The notes: generated from the letters alone by a model not told the origin. DNA of 64,000 nt from Bactericera cockerelli (GCA_024516035.1 CM044958.1:8018771-8082770), one strand, 5' to 3'; shown: positions 32,160 through 42,112, counted from the first letter of the stretch. Translations and numbers: made by a program.

Positions 32160-32574
32160 TACCCTGATGGTGACTCCCTCGTACTCTTTACACAACATCT
32201 GTCAACTGAAGACCATCAAAAAGAATTGCCTCCTCAAAAAAAAAACCTTTTCTACTCTTTTACAGAGAAGGAATATTAGCTCTTCACTCTATTTTTCCTC
32301 CTTTTTATCTTTTTGACGTCTGGATTTGTGTATGGGAGGTGTTGAGAGCTCTTGAAAAATAAACTGCGTTTCTATTTTTTTATTTTTATTTTTTCTTTTT
32401 GTATCTCTTTTTATGTCTTGTATCGTTTTAGAATTGTGTGCAAATATAAACGTAATAGACGGAGAAGGGAGAGAATACTGGGAAAAGGGAGGGAAAAAAA
32501 GGTAGATTCTTGCACAGTGAATTAAAGTAGAGTGAGGAATAAGTGTAGAATAATATTAATAATAATATCGCCTT
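32160..32574. other. Unassigned stretch
   Basis: A short T-rich region and GGGAGAGAATACTGGGAAAA-type purine sequence. No feature supported. Confidence 0.35.
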
Positions 32575-32765
32575 ATTTATACTGCCCGATTAGGACTATT
32601 AAGTCCTATTATTCCAGCAGTAAGCCCAAGACGTATTATTATGTGGTAAAAATCACAATTGGGAAGACAACGTGTCTTGTCTCGGCTGGGTTTCGAACCC
32701 GCGACCTCTAGAAATTCTGGATTCATAGAGTACCGCCTTTACCACTGAGCTACCGAGACAGACTA
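32575..32765 (-). repeat. tRNA-derived SINE, family D
   Basis: On the minus strand: CTCGGTAGCTCAGTGGTAAA, CGGGTTCGAAACCCAGCCGA and the tail CGTCTTGGGCTTACTGCTGG to CGGGCAGTATAAA. Essentially full length. Confidence 0.8.
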
Positions 32766-32800
32766 GTACTAGTATAAGTGCAGAATACAGTAGAATAAAC

Positions 32801-34102
32801 TACACTGAGTGACAAATTTAGCGGAGCGCATAGTTTTTTTCTCATGTAACGTGTGTATTTCTTGTTGGACAAAAACATTTTTCATATTTTTTTCTAATTG
32901 CGAAAATCGCACAAAGATTGGTAGAGAGATAGCAAAGAGATAATAGCCAATTTTCAAAATTGAATGAAGTGCTTGTCATTGTCGACCTTTCCAGGATAGA
33001 GTATGTACAAAAGAAACTGTTTTTCAATGATTTTACTTCCGAGAAATTTCTAATATTAGAAATCGGAAGTATGTGTTCGTTTTTGTAAAAAAAAAATATT
33101 TTTTTAATCCGATTTCAATTTTTTTCATATTTCTGGACGTTTCATAACCTCCTGAGCAAATTTGGTTTGTGTCTGTCTGTCGGTCTGTCTGTCTGTCTGT
33201 TAAAACGATTCCTTGTAACGCGCAAATCTCGGAAACTACTCGACCGATTTTGATGAAATTTTGTACACATCTAGGAGACATTCTGTAGATGGTCCCATTT
33301 TAAATTCATCGAATTAGCGGCTCTGGGTGAAAGAGACCATGCGCCTGACCACTAACTTTTTACTTAAATGCTTATATCTCGTGAACAGTACACCCGATTT
33401 TGATGAATTTTTATGTATGTATATGCATATTATTGTTTTACACAGGCTTTTTATATTTTCTTTTTAATTAACTACAATTTGACTCTGATATTTAAGAAAA
33501 TCCGAATTTTTGGACAATAAAGTCAAAAAATAAGAACCACGACTTGCCGATACAGAATCTAGAATGTAGAGAAAACGGTTTTCTACCATATAAAACAACT
33601 TTGAAGAAAATCGGTTCAGCCGTTACGGAGATACAAGTAATTTAGTATAAAAACTCAAAATTCGCACGTGTACACAATGTGAAACAAAAACAAGGAAGTA
33701 TTGTGTCCATAATTGGCAGTGTTTTTTCATATTCATTATTTTGGATTAAGAGTAATATTTTCTTGCTTTATGTATTGATCCTCATTCTCATTCTTTCTTG
33801 TCTCAAAAATGTTCTTGATGGACATGTCGTTATTCCTCTGAATCCAAATTAAGAAAATTTGAAAAAATCAATGAAAACAGTTTTTTTCTACACTCTGTAT
33901 GGGGAAGGTCGACAATGACAAGCACTTCATTCAATTTATTATGAAAATTGGCTATTATGCCTTTGCTATTTTTGTACCAATTGTGTTATTTTCGCATTTA
34001 GAAAAATATGTAGGTATATGAAAAATGTTTTGTCCAACAAGAAATACACACGTTATACGAGAAAAAACCTATACGTTCTGCTAAATTTGTCACTCAGTGT
34101 AT
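32801..34102. mobile_element. Tc1/mariner-like TIR element with an internal insertion
   Basis: The left end TACACTGAGTGACAAATTTA pairs with TAAATTTGTCACTCAGTGTA at the right. TA flanks both sides. The arms are about 230 bp (to about 33032 and from about 33862) and match well by eye, e.g. GTCATTGTCGACCTTTCC with its complement near 33907. The TA flanks and CACTGAGTG start suggest the Tc1/mariner superfamily. No transposase frame. Confidence 0.8.
33038..33710 (+). mobile_element. Inserted element starting with a palindromic hairpin
   Basis: It opens with a near-perfect hairpin (TCCGAGAAATTTCTAATATT, then AGAAATCGGAAG) and ends near AACAAGGAAGTATTGTG. A TGTCTGTC run is at 33172-33200. GAAACTACTCGACCGATTTT recalls a motif common in insect repeats. 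The hairpin-at-one-end layout might suggest a Helitron/Helentron-like element, but no terminal proof was found. Confidence 0.55.
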
Positions 34103-34187
34103 AAGATGTTTACAAATTGATGAAAGAACACAACGCTATTCAGAGAAGATGGAAAAATAAAATTAATGTTTGAATGGACATATATTA

Positions 34188-34240
34188 TTTCCGAGAAATT
34201 TCTAATATTAGAAATCCGAAGTATTGTGTTCATTTTTGTA
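34188..34240 (+). repeat. Hairpin of the AATTTCTAATATTAGAAAT family
   Basis: TTCCGAGAAATTTCTAATAT with AGAAATCCGAAG and GTGTTCATTTTTGT matches the first 60 bases of 33041. It stops soon after, so it is a truncated end. Confidence 0.65.
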
Positions 34241-34735
34241 TAAAAAAAGTAGTCTTGTTCATGGATATTATGTATTTTGTGACTAAGGAAATATTTCTAG
34301 AAATTCTAAAAATAAAAAAACCCTAATAGCAAAGCCGACAAACCGCGATAAAAATAATTCCCCTCAATTTATAATCGTGTATTTCCTTTTATCTCCCCTT
34401 ATATTTGCCGACAGGTCACCCATAGTATTTATAGGTCAACAAAACCTTACGTAAAAATAAATTCTGCCAAGTTGAATCCTGCAACTTGCAACATTGCCAA
34501 GTCCATATCAATTAAGTCAATCTCCCCAAGACGGACTAATCGCGTCAGGTCAGACCGTGAATCCTGAGAAAAGCTTGATTTCCCACAGGAAATTACAGTC
34601 ATTTATTTTATCAGTATTGAGGAGCTTTCCCCCTTAGAGCTTTCTTCATCAGGAAAGAAAAAAAATAAAAATAAAAAATAAAAATAGAAAGATTTTCCTG
34701 ATGACGGTGATGATACTGATGATAATGAAACAAAA
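34241..34735. other. Unassigned stretch
   Basis: No supported feature. AAAAATAAAAATAAAA runs occur near 34668. Confidence 0.35.
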
Positions 34736-34930
34736 CACTCTTTAGTGGAAGGTAACCACCAGGCGAGGTTAATGCTCAAAACATTTTCTACCACCTAACC
34801 CTTAGAGTCTTATTATTATGAGGTCACAAACTAAAATTAATAAGGAAAAATTCATGCACTGTGTGGGAATCGACGTTGGTTCGAATCCCTACGCTACCTG
34901 GATTATCAGACTAGCGCGTTAACCACTTGG
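34736..34930 (-). repeat. tRNA-derived SINE, family A
   Basis: ACTCTTTAGTGGAAGGTAAC, CAGGCGAGGTTAATGCTCAA, TCATGCACTGTGTGGGAATC and CTAGCGCGTTAACCACTTGG. A short rearrangement lies at the B-box (GACGTTGGTTCGAATCCC in flipped order). Confidence 0.75.
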
Positions 34931-34939
34931 GCAGAATTT

Positions 34940-35215
34940 TCAGACAAAAAAAATTCCTCCGAAATTGATACTTCCGGCCCAACCCAGGCTGGTTGAGGTT
35001 AATATGGGTAGCTGGTATGATTCCGAGCGGCTAGAGGGTAAAATTGCCGTATTGAAGAGTAAAACTCTGTCTTAAAGGGTAAAGCCCCCGACCAGAATAA
35101 CACAAAATCAGGACGCTTAAACCAAATACAATGGACACCAAGGAAGCCTAGCACCGTAAGATATCTAACTGTGCCTATCTTACGGAAACGGAATTAAGTT
35201 ATCAGATTTTGTGTT
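34940..35215 (+). repeat. SINE with shared tail, family F
   Basis: TTCCGGCCCAACCCAGGCTG, GGGTAGCTGGTATGATTCCG and GCTAGAGGGTAAAATTGCCG match the 5S-SINE/F tail. The 3' module GTAAGATATCTAACTGTGCC to TACGGAAACGGAATTA matches 12560-12606. The head is truncated. Confidence 0.7.
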
Positions 35216-35350
35216 AATCACTTTCGTCAACTTTCGTGATATCACAACTAGTCGAACTCACTTTAGTAAATCAACGCCTTGAACCGGGACTTGAACCACC
35301 GACCTCCAGGTTACAAGTCCACCATCACTCATGCTGCTGAGGTCGGTCGG
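35208..35350 (-). repeat. tRNA-derived SINE, family B
   Basis: GTGTTAATCACTTTCGTCAA, GTGATATCACAACTAGTCGA, GGGACTTGAACCACCGACCT and GCTGCTGAGGTCGGTCGGAC in reverse orientation. Confidence 0.7.
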
Positions 35351-35763
35351 ACACTGAATTATTATTATAGGATAGCTTTATTTACATCCTACTACCTATT
35401 ACTATGGAAAATCGTTCACACTTTTTTTTTCTTGTAAGCGCTTTAACCTTGTCGACAGACAGGTCGTTCGCCCCGATTCCCTAATTTTAAATCATGTTGT
35501 AGAGTTTAAGAGCTCTCAGGTATTGGATCATAGAATCGACGCTCTCGGTACTGTCTGCCAGTGCCGGGGGAGCAGGGAGAGAGGCGCGGATGTTGGTGTG
35601 TAAGACAGAGGATAGTATGTGGAGTACCGTTAATGTTTGGCCACATTGACAGGAGGGTGGTGGAGATCTTTTGAATAGAAAACTATGTGTAGCAGTGTAG
35701 CACGTATGTGTCCAATTCTCATTCTACATATTACAACTTCTTCATATCGACTGTCTCTATTGC
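35351..35763. other. Unassigned stretch
   Basis: TTTAACCTTGTCGACAGACA at 35446 resembles 3332-3352. No gene is seen. Confidence 0.35.
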
Positions 35764-36051
35764 CGTATTTTTCTTTCTAACCAAAGATAACCAAACGGGA
35801 ATAAAATGAACCAAACTGGAAGTAAGTCATTTTTCTTTTGGAAGAGGAAAAATTTCCACTTCCAAAGTTAACCAAAGGGGAAGTAGAAAATTCTTGCTTC
35901 CAGTTCCAGGAAAAATTTCCACTTCCAGTCCATTGTTTATCTTTAAAAGTAACCAAACGCATTTTTCTTTCACGAATGACCTTGGAATAAAATGGAAATA
36001 TTTGGAAAAAACCTAACCAGGAAATTTTTTTTAGTTAGAAAGAAAAATACG
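35764..36051. mobile_element. Short TIR element (MITE), 288 bp
   Basis: CGTATTTTTCTTTCTAACCA pairs with TTAGTTAGAAAGAAAAATACG at the right end (given here to within one base). The interior repeats GGAAAAATTTCCACTTCC at 35847 and about 35910. No clear target duplication. Confidence 0.65.
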
Positions 36052-36199
36052 ACTTATTAGAGGATTCCCAATTTTGGATAATTTCTCTCCTAATGAAGAA
36101 TACATTTATTCCAAATAAAATAACTCTCACCCAACCCTTTTCCTCCAGGCAGGCTCCCAACGAAGGATCGCGCTCGCAATACAGCGCGGTTATGCTGAT

Positions 36200-36300
36200 A
36201 GTATCTTGGGAGCCCTTCTTTTTTGGATGGAAGTAAAATTAGAGAGGTTTAACCTCCCGGCCATCCCCTACCCAAAGAAAAAGAGGGCTCCCAAGATACT
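36200..36300. repeat. Inverted repeat, about 100 bp
   Basis: AGTATCTTGGGAGCCCTTCT pairs with AGAGGGCTCCCAAGATACT. The interior is short and A-rich. A small MITE remnant is possible. Confidence 0.7.
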
Positions 36301-36477
36301 AGCAGTTTCTTTGTTTCAGTTTTTTCTAATTGATTTTACAACTCAAAATGTTCTTATAAAACCCTTCTTTGAAACAGCATATTGTTTGTCGCAATTAGCG
36401 GGGACTAAAGGTTATTTTCTGTTCAAGAAAACTAATTGAATAGAGCAGCAAACATCATTAGTGCTTTTGAAAGAGAA

Positions 36478-36632
36478 CTCCAAGATGTACCTATAGCAAA
36501 CTCCAAGATGTACTTATAGAGAACTTCAAGATGTACTTATAGAGAACTTCAAGATGTACTTATAGAGAACTCCAAGATGTACTTATAGAGAACTTCAAGA
36601 TGTACTTATAGAGAACTTCAAGATGTACTTAT
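36478..36632. repeat. 23-bp minisatellite, left block
   Basis: About seven copies of AGAGAACTCCAAGATGTACT plus TAT. The main variant is CTTC for CTCC. It continues at 37453 after an insertion. Confidence 0.92.
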
Positions 36633-37452
36633 TACATTACATTACATTACATTATATCTGGGGGTCTTTTCTAAAAGAAATTCCTATGTGCTGCGTCCAT
36701 TATTTAGAACTATTGCACCCCATTAAGCTCACTCATCACTTTCAAAAACGTCTGCTGCACTAAAAAGTTTAGCAGGTGTTATATAAGTTCACAGTGTTTG
36801 TTTCCAGCTTTTGTCCTGAGTATACAAGAGTTTGGATTTTTGTGAGTGACTTGATTAGGATGGGAGAGGGTGTTCCCTCACCACATTTATCGTACTCAAT
36901 GGTGTCATTGTGTACTCCAATGTTGTTTCTTAGGAAATAGTGACCTGGTAGTAAACCAACTATTTCTCTGGTGTTTGTTTAACCCAGTCAACAAAGGTGT
37001 CTGAGTTATTTTATTTTATTATCATTATTTGATTTTAATTCCAACCAGTCTACAAATTTTCTGAGTTGTTGCTTATTCTTTGATGTTTGTTCAACCCAGT
37101 CTACAAAAGTTTCTGAGTTGTTGTTTTTTTATGTCATTCTCTGATATTGGTTCAACACAGCCTACAAACGTTTCTGAGTTGTTAATATCATTAATGATCA
37201 TTTTTTTCTTTTATAATTTTCATATGCGTTGTCATAAGAAATTATAAAAGTGTTTGGTAAGATATACCGCTCACCCGGTCCTTAATAGAACTTAGCCATG
37301 TCATTTGCTTACATTCCAAGATGCGCAATGCAATGTTACCAGCCCCCGGGGACATGCACAAGCACGTGCACGTGGACCCGTCTATTAAGAGTTATCTAGG
37401 TGCACACAGTTCCGCATTACACCCCCTGTGTACCCTAGACCGAGGGCCAACT
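36633..37452 (-). pseudogene. Decayed non-LTR retrotransposon 3' end inserted in the minisatellite
   Basis: On the minus strand, about 36960-36795 reads VGLLPGHYFLRNNIGV, then DKCGEG and TPS; this resembles the LLTGH...C..CGE..ETPEH tail after RNase H in Jockey/I/R1-like ORF2 proteins. Further upstream, around 37440-37240, a broken frame has VHRGCNAELCAP and RVSGISYQTLL, possibly the end of the RNase H domain. Between them a segment coding FVDWVEQTSK-like sequence is duplicated three to four times. The 3' end is an ATGTA-type pentanucleotide run (36631-36652). ACTTAT occurs at both junctions. Frames are broken, so the copy is dead. Clade assignment is tentative. Confidence 0.5.
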
Positions 37453-38477
37453 TACTTATAGAGATGTACTTATAGAGAACTCCAAGATGTACTTATAGAT
37501 AACTTCAAGATGTACCTATAGCGAACTCCAAGATGTACTTATAGAGAACTCCAAGAAGTTCTTATAGAGAACTCCAAGATGTACTTATAGAGAACTCCAA
37601 GATGTACTTATAGAGAACTTCAAGATGTACTTATAGAGAACTTCAAGATGTACTTATAGATAACTCCAAGATGTACTTATAGAGAACTCCAAGATGTACT
37701 TATAAAGAACTCCAAAATGTACTTATAGAGAACTCCAAGATGTATGGAGAACTCTGAGATGTATGGAGATACCCTGAGATGTATACTTATAGATAAGTCC
37801 AAGATGTACTTATAGAGAACTCCAATATGTACCTATAGCGAACTCCAAGATGTACTTATAGCGAACTCCAAGATGTACTTATAGAGAACTTCAAGATGTA
37901 CTTATAGAGAACTCCAAGATGTACTTATAGAGAACTCCAACATGTACTTATAGAGAACTTCAAGATGTACTTAAAGAGAACTCTAAGATGTACTTATAGA
38001 GAACTCTAAGATGTACTTATAGAGAACTTCAAGATGTACTTATAGAGAACTCCAAGATGTACTTATAGAGAACTCCAAGATGTACTTATAGAGAACTTCA
38101 AGATGTACTTAAAGAGAACTCTAAGATGTACTTATAGAGAACTCTAAGATGTACTTATAGAGAACTTCAAGATGTACTTATAGAGAACTCCAAGATGTAC
38201 TTATAGAGAACTCCAAGATGTACTTATAGAGAACTTCAAGATGTACTTATAGAGAACTCCAAGATGTACTTATAGAGAACTTCAAGATGTACTTATAGAG
38301 AACTTCAAGATGTACTTATAGAGAACTCCAAGATGTACTTATAGAGAACTTCAAGATGTACTTATAGAGAACTTCAAGATGTACTTATAGAGAACTCCAA
38401 GATGTACTTATAGAGAACTCCAAGATGTACTTATAGAGAACTTCAAGATGTACTTATAGAGAACTCCAAGATGTATA
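37453..38477. repeat. 23-bp minisatellite, right block
   Basis: About 44 copies of the AGAGAACTCCAAGATGTACT + TAT unit. A higher-order pattern is visible: blocks with CTCC, CTTC and CTCT variants recur in the same order between about 37940 and 38280. Short units occur near 37740-37790 (GTATGGAGAAC). Confidence 0.95.
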
Positions 38478-38534
38478 GAGATCCACCTACAAATAGCGAC
38501 CTGACAGCACTTCTTTTCCTCATTCTCTCGGTGG

Positions 38535-38635
38535 TACAAGTCCCAAATTGAGCAAATATTTAGTAAAGCGAGTTTGAGTAGTTGTGATATCACGATTGTG
38601 ATTAACACAGATATGACAACTACTGTAACAGATAT
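38535..38635 (+). repeat. SINE tail, family B
   Basis: TTTAGTAAAGCGAGTTTGAG, TAGTTGTGATATCACGATTG and GATTAACACAGATATGACAA. The head is missing. Confidence 0.65.
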
Positions 38636-38770
38636 TGAAAATTTCATGAGCATCGATCCCCCCAAAACCACGGATTATTCCCTGAAAAAATTATAAAGAG
38701 TACAAAACGACGGTAGGTACAACTCAGAATGACCATGCTTTTACAGTTGCTTTGTACATGTATATTATAT

Positions 38771-39750
38771 CCCCCAAAAAATATCACTTCGTGACATAAA
38801 AAAAGTCCCGCCAAGTCGTTGCACAAAAATATTTCAGTTCCCAATTCATTCCTCCCTTCCCAAAAAATATATTAGTTATTATTGACCTCCCCCAAAAAAT
38901 TATTGAAATCAATTTATGGCCCCGCCTTTTATTCATTCACCTAAGTGCAACAGTATACTTATTAATAGCCTCCCCTCTCTCTTTCTTCTAATGTCCTCTT
39001 TCTTTTGTTGCTTGTTGCATGTTGGAATGTTTCCTTTACAAACTCAGAACTTAAGTCTTATTTCCTTGCTCCTTTCACCGACTTGGGCTCTTGGCGGAGT
39101 ACCACTAACTGGGAATGATAAATATATGAATCTAATAGACAGTGCTATTTTTAAAGAATTAAAAAGAGATAATTTAAACATAGTGGTTCTTATGGAGAAC
39201 AGGAAAGGAGAAGTCTAGCCGACCGCGACCCAAGGATGCATTATCTGTATCTAAGTCGCAAAATATCTGCCACCAACGAGAATTGGACCATCAGATCAAG
39301 TCACGATTCAGGATCATTTCCACAAGGATCACATGTTTAGATATGTCTACATTTATATATAATCTTAGAAAAGAACCAAGACATCAGTTCCTTTGGCTAA
39401 GAACGGACCTGCAGGGTGGTACTCCGCCAAGAGCCCAAGTCGGTGAAAGGAGCAAGGAAATAAGACTTAAGTTCTGAGTTTGTAAAGGAAACATTCCAAC
39501 ATGCAACAAGCAACAAAAGAAAGAGGACATTAGAAGAAAGAGAGAGGGGAGGCTATTAATAAGTATACTGTTGCACTTAGGTGAATGAATAAAAGGCGGG
39601 GCCATAAATTGATTTCAATAATTTTTTGGGGGAGGTCAATAATAACTAATATATTTTTTGGGAAGGGAGGAATGAATTGGGAACTGAAATATTTTTGTGC
39701 AACGACTTGGCGGGACTTTTTTTATGTCACGAAGTGATATTTTTTGGGGG
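38771..39750. mobile_element. Foldback element, 980 bp with 335-bp arms
   Basis: The left arm 38771-39105 and the right arm 39416-39750 are reverse complements of the same length. The frames read outward-in from both arms give the same 63-residue run (MAPPFIHSPKCNSILINSLP onward), so the arms are essentially identical over at least 190 bp. The terminus CCCCCAAAAAATATCACTTC then GTGA resembles the element at 17782. The 310-bp spacer has no recognisable coding. The hydrophobic frames are a by-product of the arm. Confidence 0.93.
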
Positions 39751-40029
39751 ATCTTATAACTTTTTGTAGTGGCCCTGCATAGGTGTGTGGTGTATGATGT
39801 ATGATACATGTTAATTCAATATAAAACTATTTAACATATTCAATAATGACTTTAAAGGAACAAGTATTGATAAATGAAACAGTTTGAATGTGAAGATAAA
39901 GATTTTAGTTTGATATTCATAACCAAGCACAGTATCCTTCTCCAAATTATTTTTTCACCTAAAAAGTAGATATGCGACTTTTGACTCATCTGGGAGAGTG
40001 ATAATATACTAGATACTGAATATATATAC
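39751..40029. other. Unassigned stretch
   Basis: AT-rich, no supported feature. Confidence 0.35.
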
Positions 40030-40830
40030 ACCAACTTTGTTCTGAGCTCTGAAAATGATCCTTTTTTCAATTATGGGCCAAATGTCTATTTTAGGATAAT
40101 AGAACAATAAAAGAGCACACCTACTACCCACGAGAAAAAAAATTAGCCATCGTTTGTGAAAATCGGTCTAATAGTTTTGGCTGTAAAGCGGTCAACGTGA
40201 AAGAAGAAGCAGTCAGCCAGCGTCGATGGCATGTTGAATACACCGGTTCCCTTCAGAACACCGAAGTTAAGCGACATCCAGCGAGGTTAAGACTTGGATG
40301 GGTGACCATTCAAATTCTAATTCTCGTGACGCTGGCTTTTCCCGGCCCCACTCAGGCTGGGTGAGGTCAATGTGAGTAGCAGGTTTGTGAGTTTCTTGCG
40401 AATGGAGGGTAAAACCCCCGTCGTGATATGACCATGGCAGTTGAAAGCGACGTTAAACCCCACTTAAAAAAAAAAAAAAGAAGAAGCAGTAAATGATGAA
40501 AAAAATGACGTTTTTAAAGTTCGGTTTTCTCCAACTTAACTCAAACGATTTTGATGGTTCTTTTTTCAAAGCTTGTCTTTATCGTGCCCCAATCTATATG
40601 TATTTATAGTCCAATTGCCTTCATCACTTGTACTTTTTTTCCTACAACTACAAGAATTGTGCTACTTTTGCTCTGGCGTATAATATCACTTGGTATAATA
40701 TCACCGGTTTCAGCGTAGATTTAGTAAAGCGAGTTAGAGTAGTTGTGACATCACGAAAGTGATTAACACAAATATGATAACATTTTTAATATCACTTGGT
40801 AACGCGCGAATTACTTTGACTTGGAGGTTC
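40030..40830 (+). repeat. Dispersed repeat H, copy 1, filled by a 5S-SINE
   Basis: CTGAGCTCTGAAAATGATCC, TTTTGGCTGTAAAGCGGTCA, ACTTAACTCAAACGATTTTG and ATCGTGCCCCAATCTATATG align with 42925-43345 for about 430 bp outside the SINE. A family B tail (TTAGTAAAGCGAGTTAGAGT) also lies at 40719-40790, so this copy has gained a second insertion. Confidence 0.8.
40214..40479 (+). mobile_element. 5S rRNA-derived SINE, copy 4
   Basis: Full-length head and tail with poly-A. The target duplication AGAAGAAGCAGT is at 40202-40213 and 40479-40490. The paralogous repeat at 43089-43101 has one uninterrupted AAGAAGAAGCAG, so the empty site can be read directly. Confidence 0.95.
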
Positions 40831-40839
40831 AGAGCGCTA

Positions 40840-41424
40840 CCTCGGTCCTAAATTATAAAATTTTATTATTATAATAATGATAGCATTTTCTTATTATAAT
40901 AATGATCTCGCCATATTTATGAGACAGACAAACGAAAGCCAAATCGTCCAGAATGCAAGTTAAAACAGAACCCCACTTATCGTTGCTTCGCTCCCTCACT
41001 GTGTTCGGTTAATAATAGTATGTCCTACATTGTTTAACGGCAATATTATTATTTTTTGCTCTATTTTACATGGCAGGGTTCTTCTTAAAGAAGCTCTTCC
41101 ATCCAACAATAACTAGTGTTTCTTTGAACAGTAAATTGAGGTTTACTGTTCAAAGAACCTCACTTAGTAAGTTCGTTCTCACTGTGTTCGGTTAATTATG
41201 TTTAAAAGAAGGTAAGATAACAAGCGAGACCCCTCCCTCAAGTCGAAGAACGATTAGAGAGATAGTCCGGGTTATTCTAAATTTAATCCCGTTTCATAAA
41301 TTGGCCCTTTGCCACAGATTTTTACAAGGATACTGTGTGGTGCCATTCATTTTATCCAGATGGGCCTCTCAACTGGTTCAGATAGTGGGTACACCCTGAA
41401 CATATTTCCTTAATTTATGTCAGA
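40840..41424. other. Mostly unassigned, with hairpin
   Basis: TTTCTTTGAACAGTAAA pairs with TTTACTGTTCAAAGAA at 41119-41158. CTCACTGTGTTCGGTTAATA occurs at 40995 and about 41179. CTCTTCCATCCAAC at 41094 resembles a family R end. Confidence 0.4.
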
Positions 41425-41513
41425 TATAATAATTAGGACTTTTAAGTCCCATTTTCCAGCAGTATGCCCAAGGTGTATTATTATGTGGTAAAAATCCCAA
41501 ATGGGAGGCTAAC
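41425..41513 (-). repeat. SINE family D, left part of an interrupted copy
   Basis: AGGACTTTTAAGTCCCATTT, CAGCAGTATGCCCAAGGTGT and CCCAAATGGGAGG are the family D tail in reverse. The head resumes at 42020 after about 505 bp. Confidence 0.75.
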
Positions 41514-41569
41514 TATGAATTTTTACAATTAATTTCTATGAAAGAATACTGAGAACGAAGCTTATTATT

Positions 41570-41803
41570 AGCCAGCGTCGATGGCGCGTTGAATGCACCG
41601 GTTCTCGTTAGATCACCGAAGTTAAGCAACGTCCAGCGAGGTGAAGACTTTGTGATGCTGGCATTCCGGCCCAACCCAGGCTGGGTGAGGTTAATATGGG
41701 TAGCAGGTTTGTGAGTTTCCTGCGAATGGAGCGTAACACCCCCGTCGTGATATGACCATGCAGTTGAAAGCGACGTTAAAAACCAAAAAAAAAAAAAAAA
41801 AAA
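41570..41803 (+). mobile_element. 5S rRNA-derived SINE, copy 5 (variant subfamily)
   Basis: The head lacks about 30 bp after GAAGACTT. GTTGAATGCACCGGTTCTCG and GATCACCGAAGTTAAGCAAC are closer to canonical 5S than the other copies. The tail has CCCAACCCAGGCTGGGTGAG and GTTAATATGGGTAG, like family F. Target duplication AACGAAGCTTATT is at 41554-41566 and 41803-41815. Confidence 0.92.
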
Positions 41804-42017
41804 ACGAAGCTTATTGTGTTGTTCAAGTAATAAATGTATAAACATATTTTTTTTCAACTGTTAATTTTTTATAGTAGGTATATTATAAATTTCTCTTTTA
41901 TATATAGAGATGAGGTACAACACAACCCACAACAAAAAGGGTACGTACCTCAGAAACTCACTAAATTTAATGTAAAATATTTAAAAAAAAGTAAAGAGTA
42001 TTTTGTTAAAAAAAAAA

Positions 42018-42112
42018 TTACATGTCCCAGCTAGGTTTTGAACCCGCGGAAATCTGACATCTCTAGCATCGCACAGTGCCGCCTTTACCACTGAGCTAAC
42101 TGGACTTTTGAT
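42018..42112 (-). repeat. SINE family D, right part of an interrupted copy
   Basis: ATGTCCCAGCTAGGTTTTGA, ACCCGCGG and GCCGCCTTTACCACTGAGCT in reverse. Together with 41425-41513 it makes one copy. Confidence 0.75.

Noticed and set aside
38916..39605. Two similar hydrophobic frames of 100 and 73 codons
   Set aside because: They are the same sequence read from the two arms of a foldback element, so they are not a gene pair.
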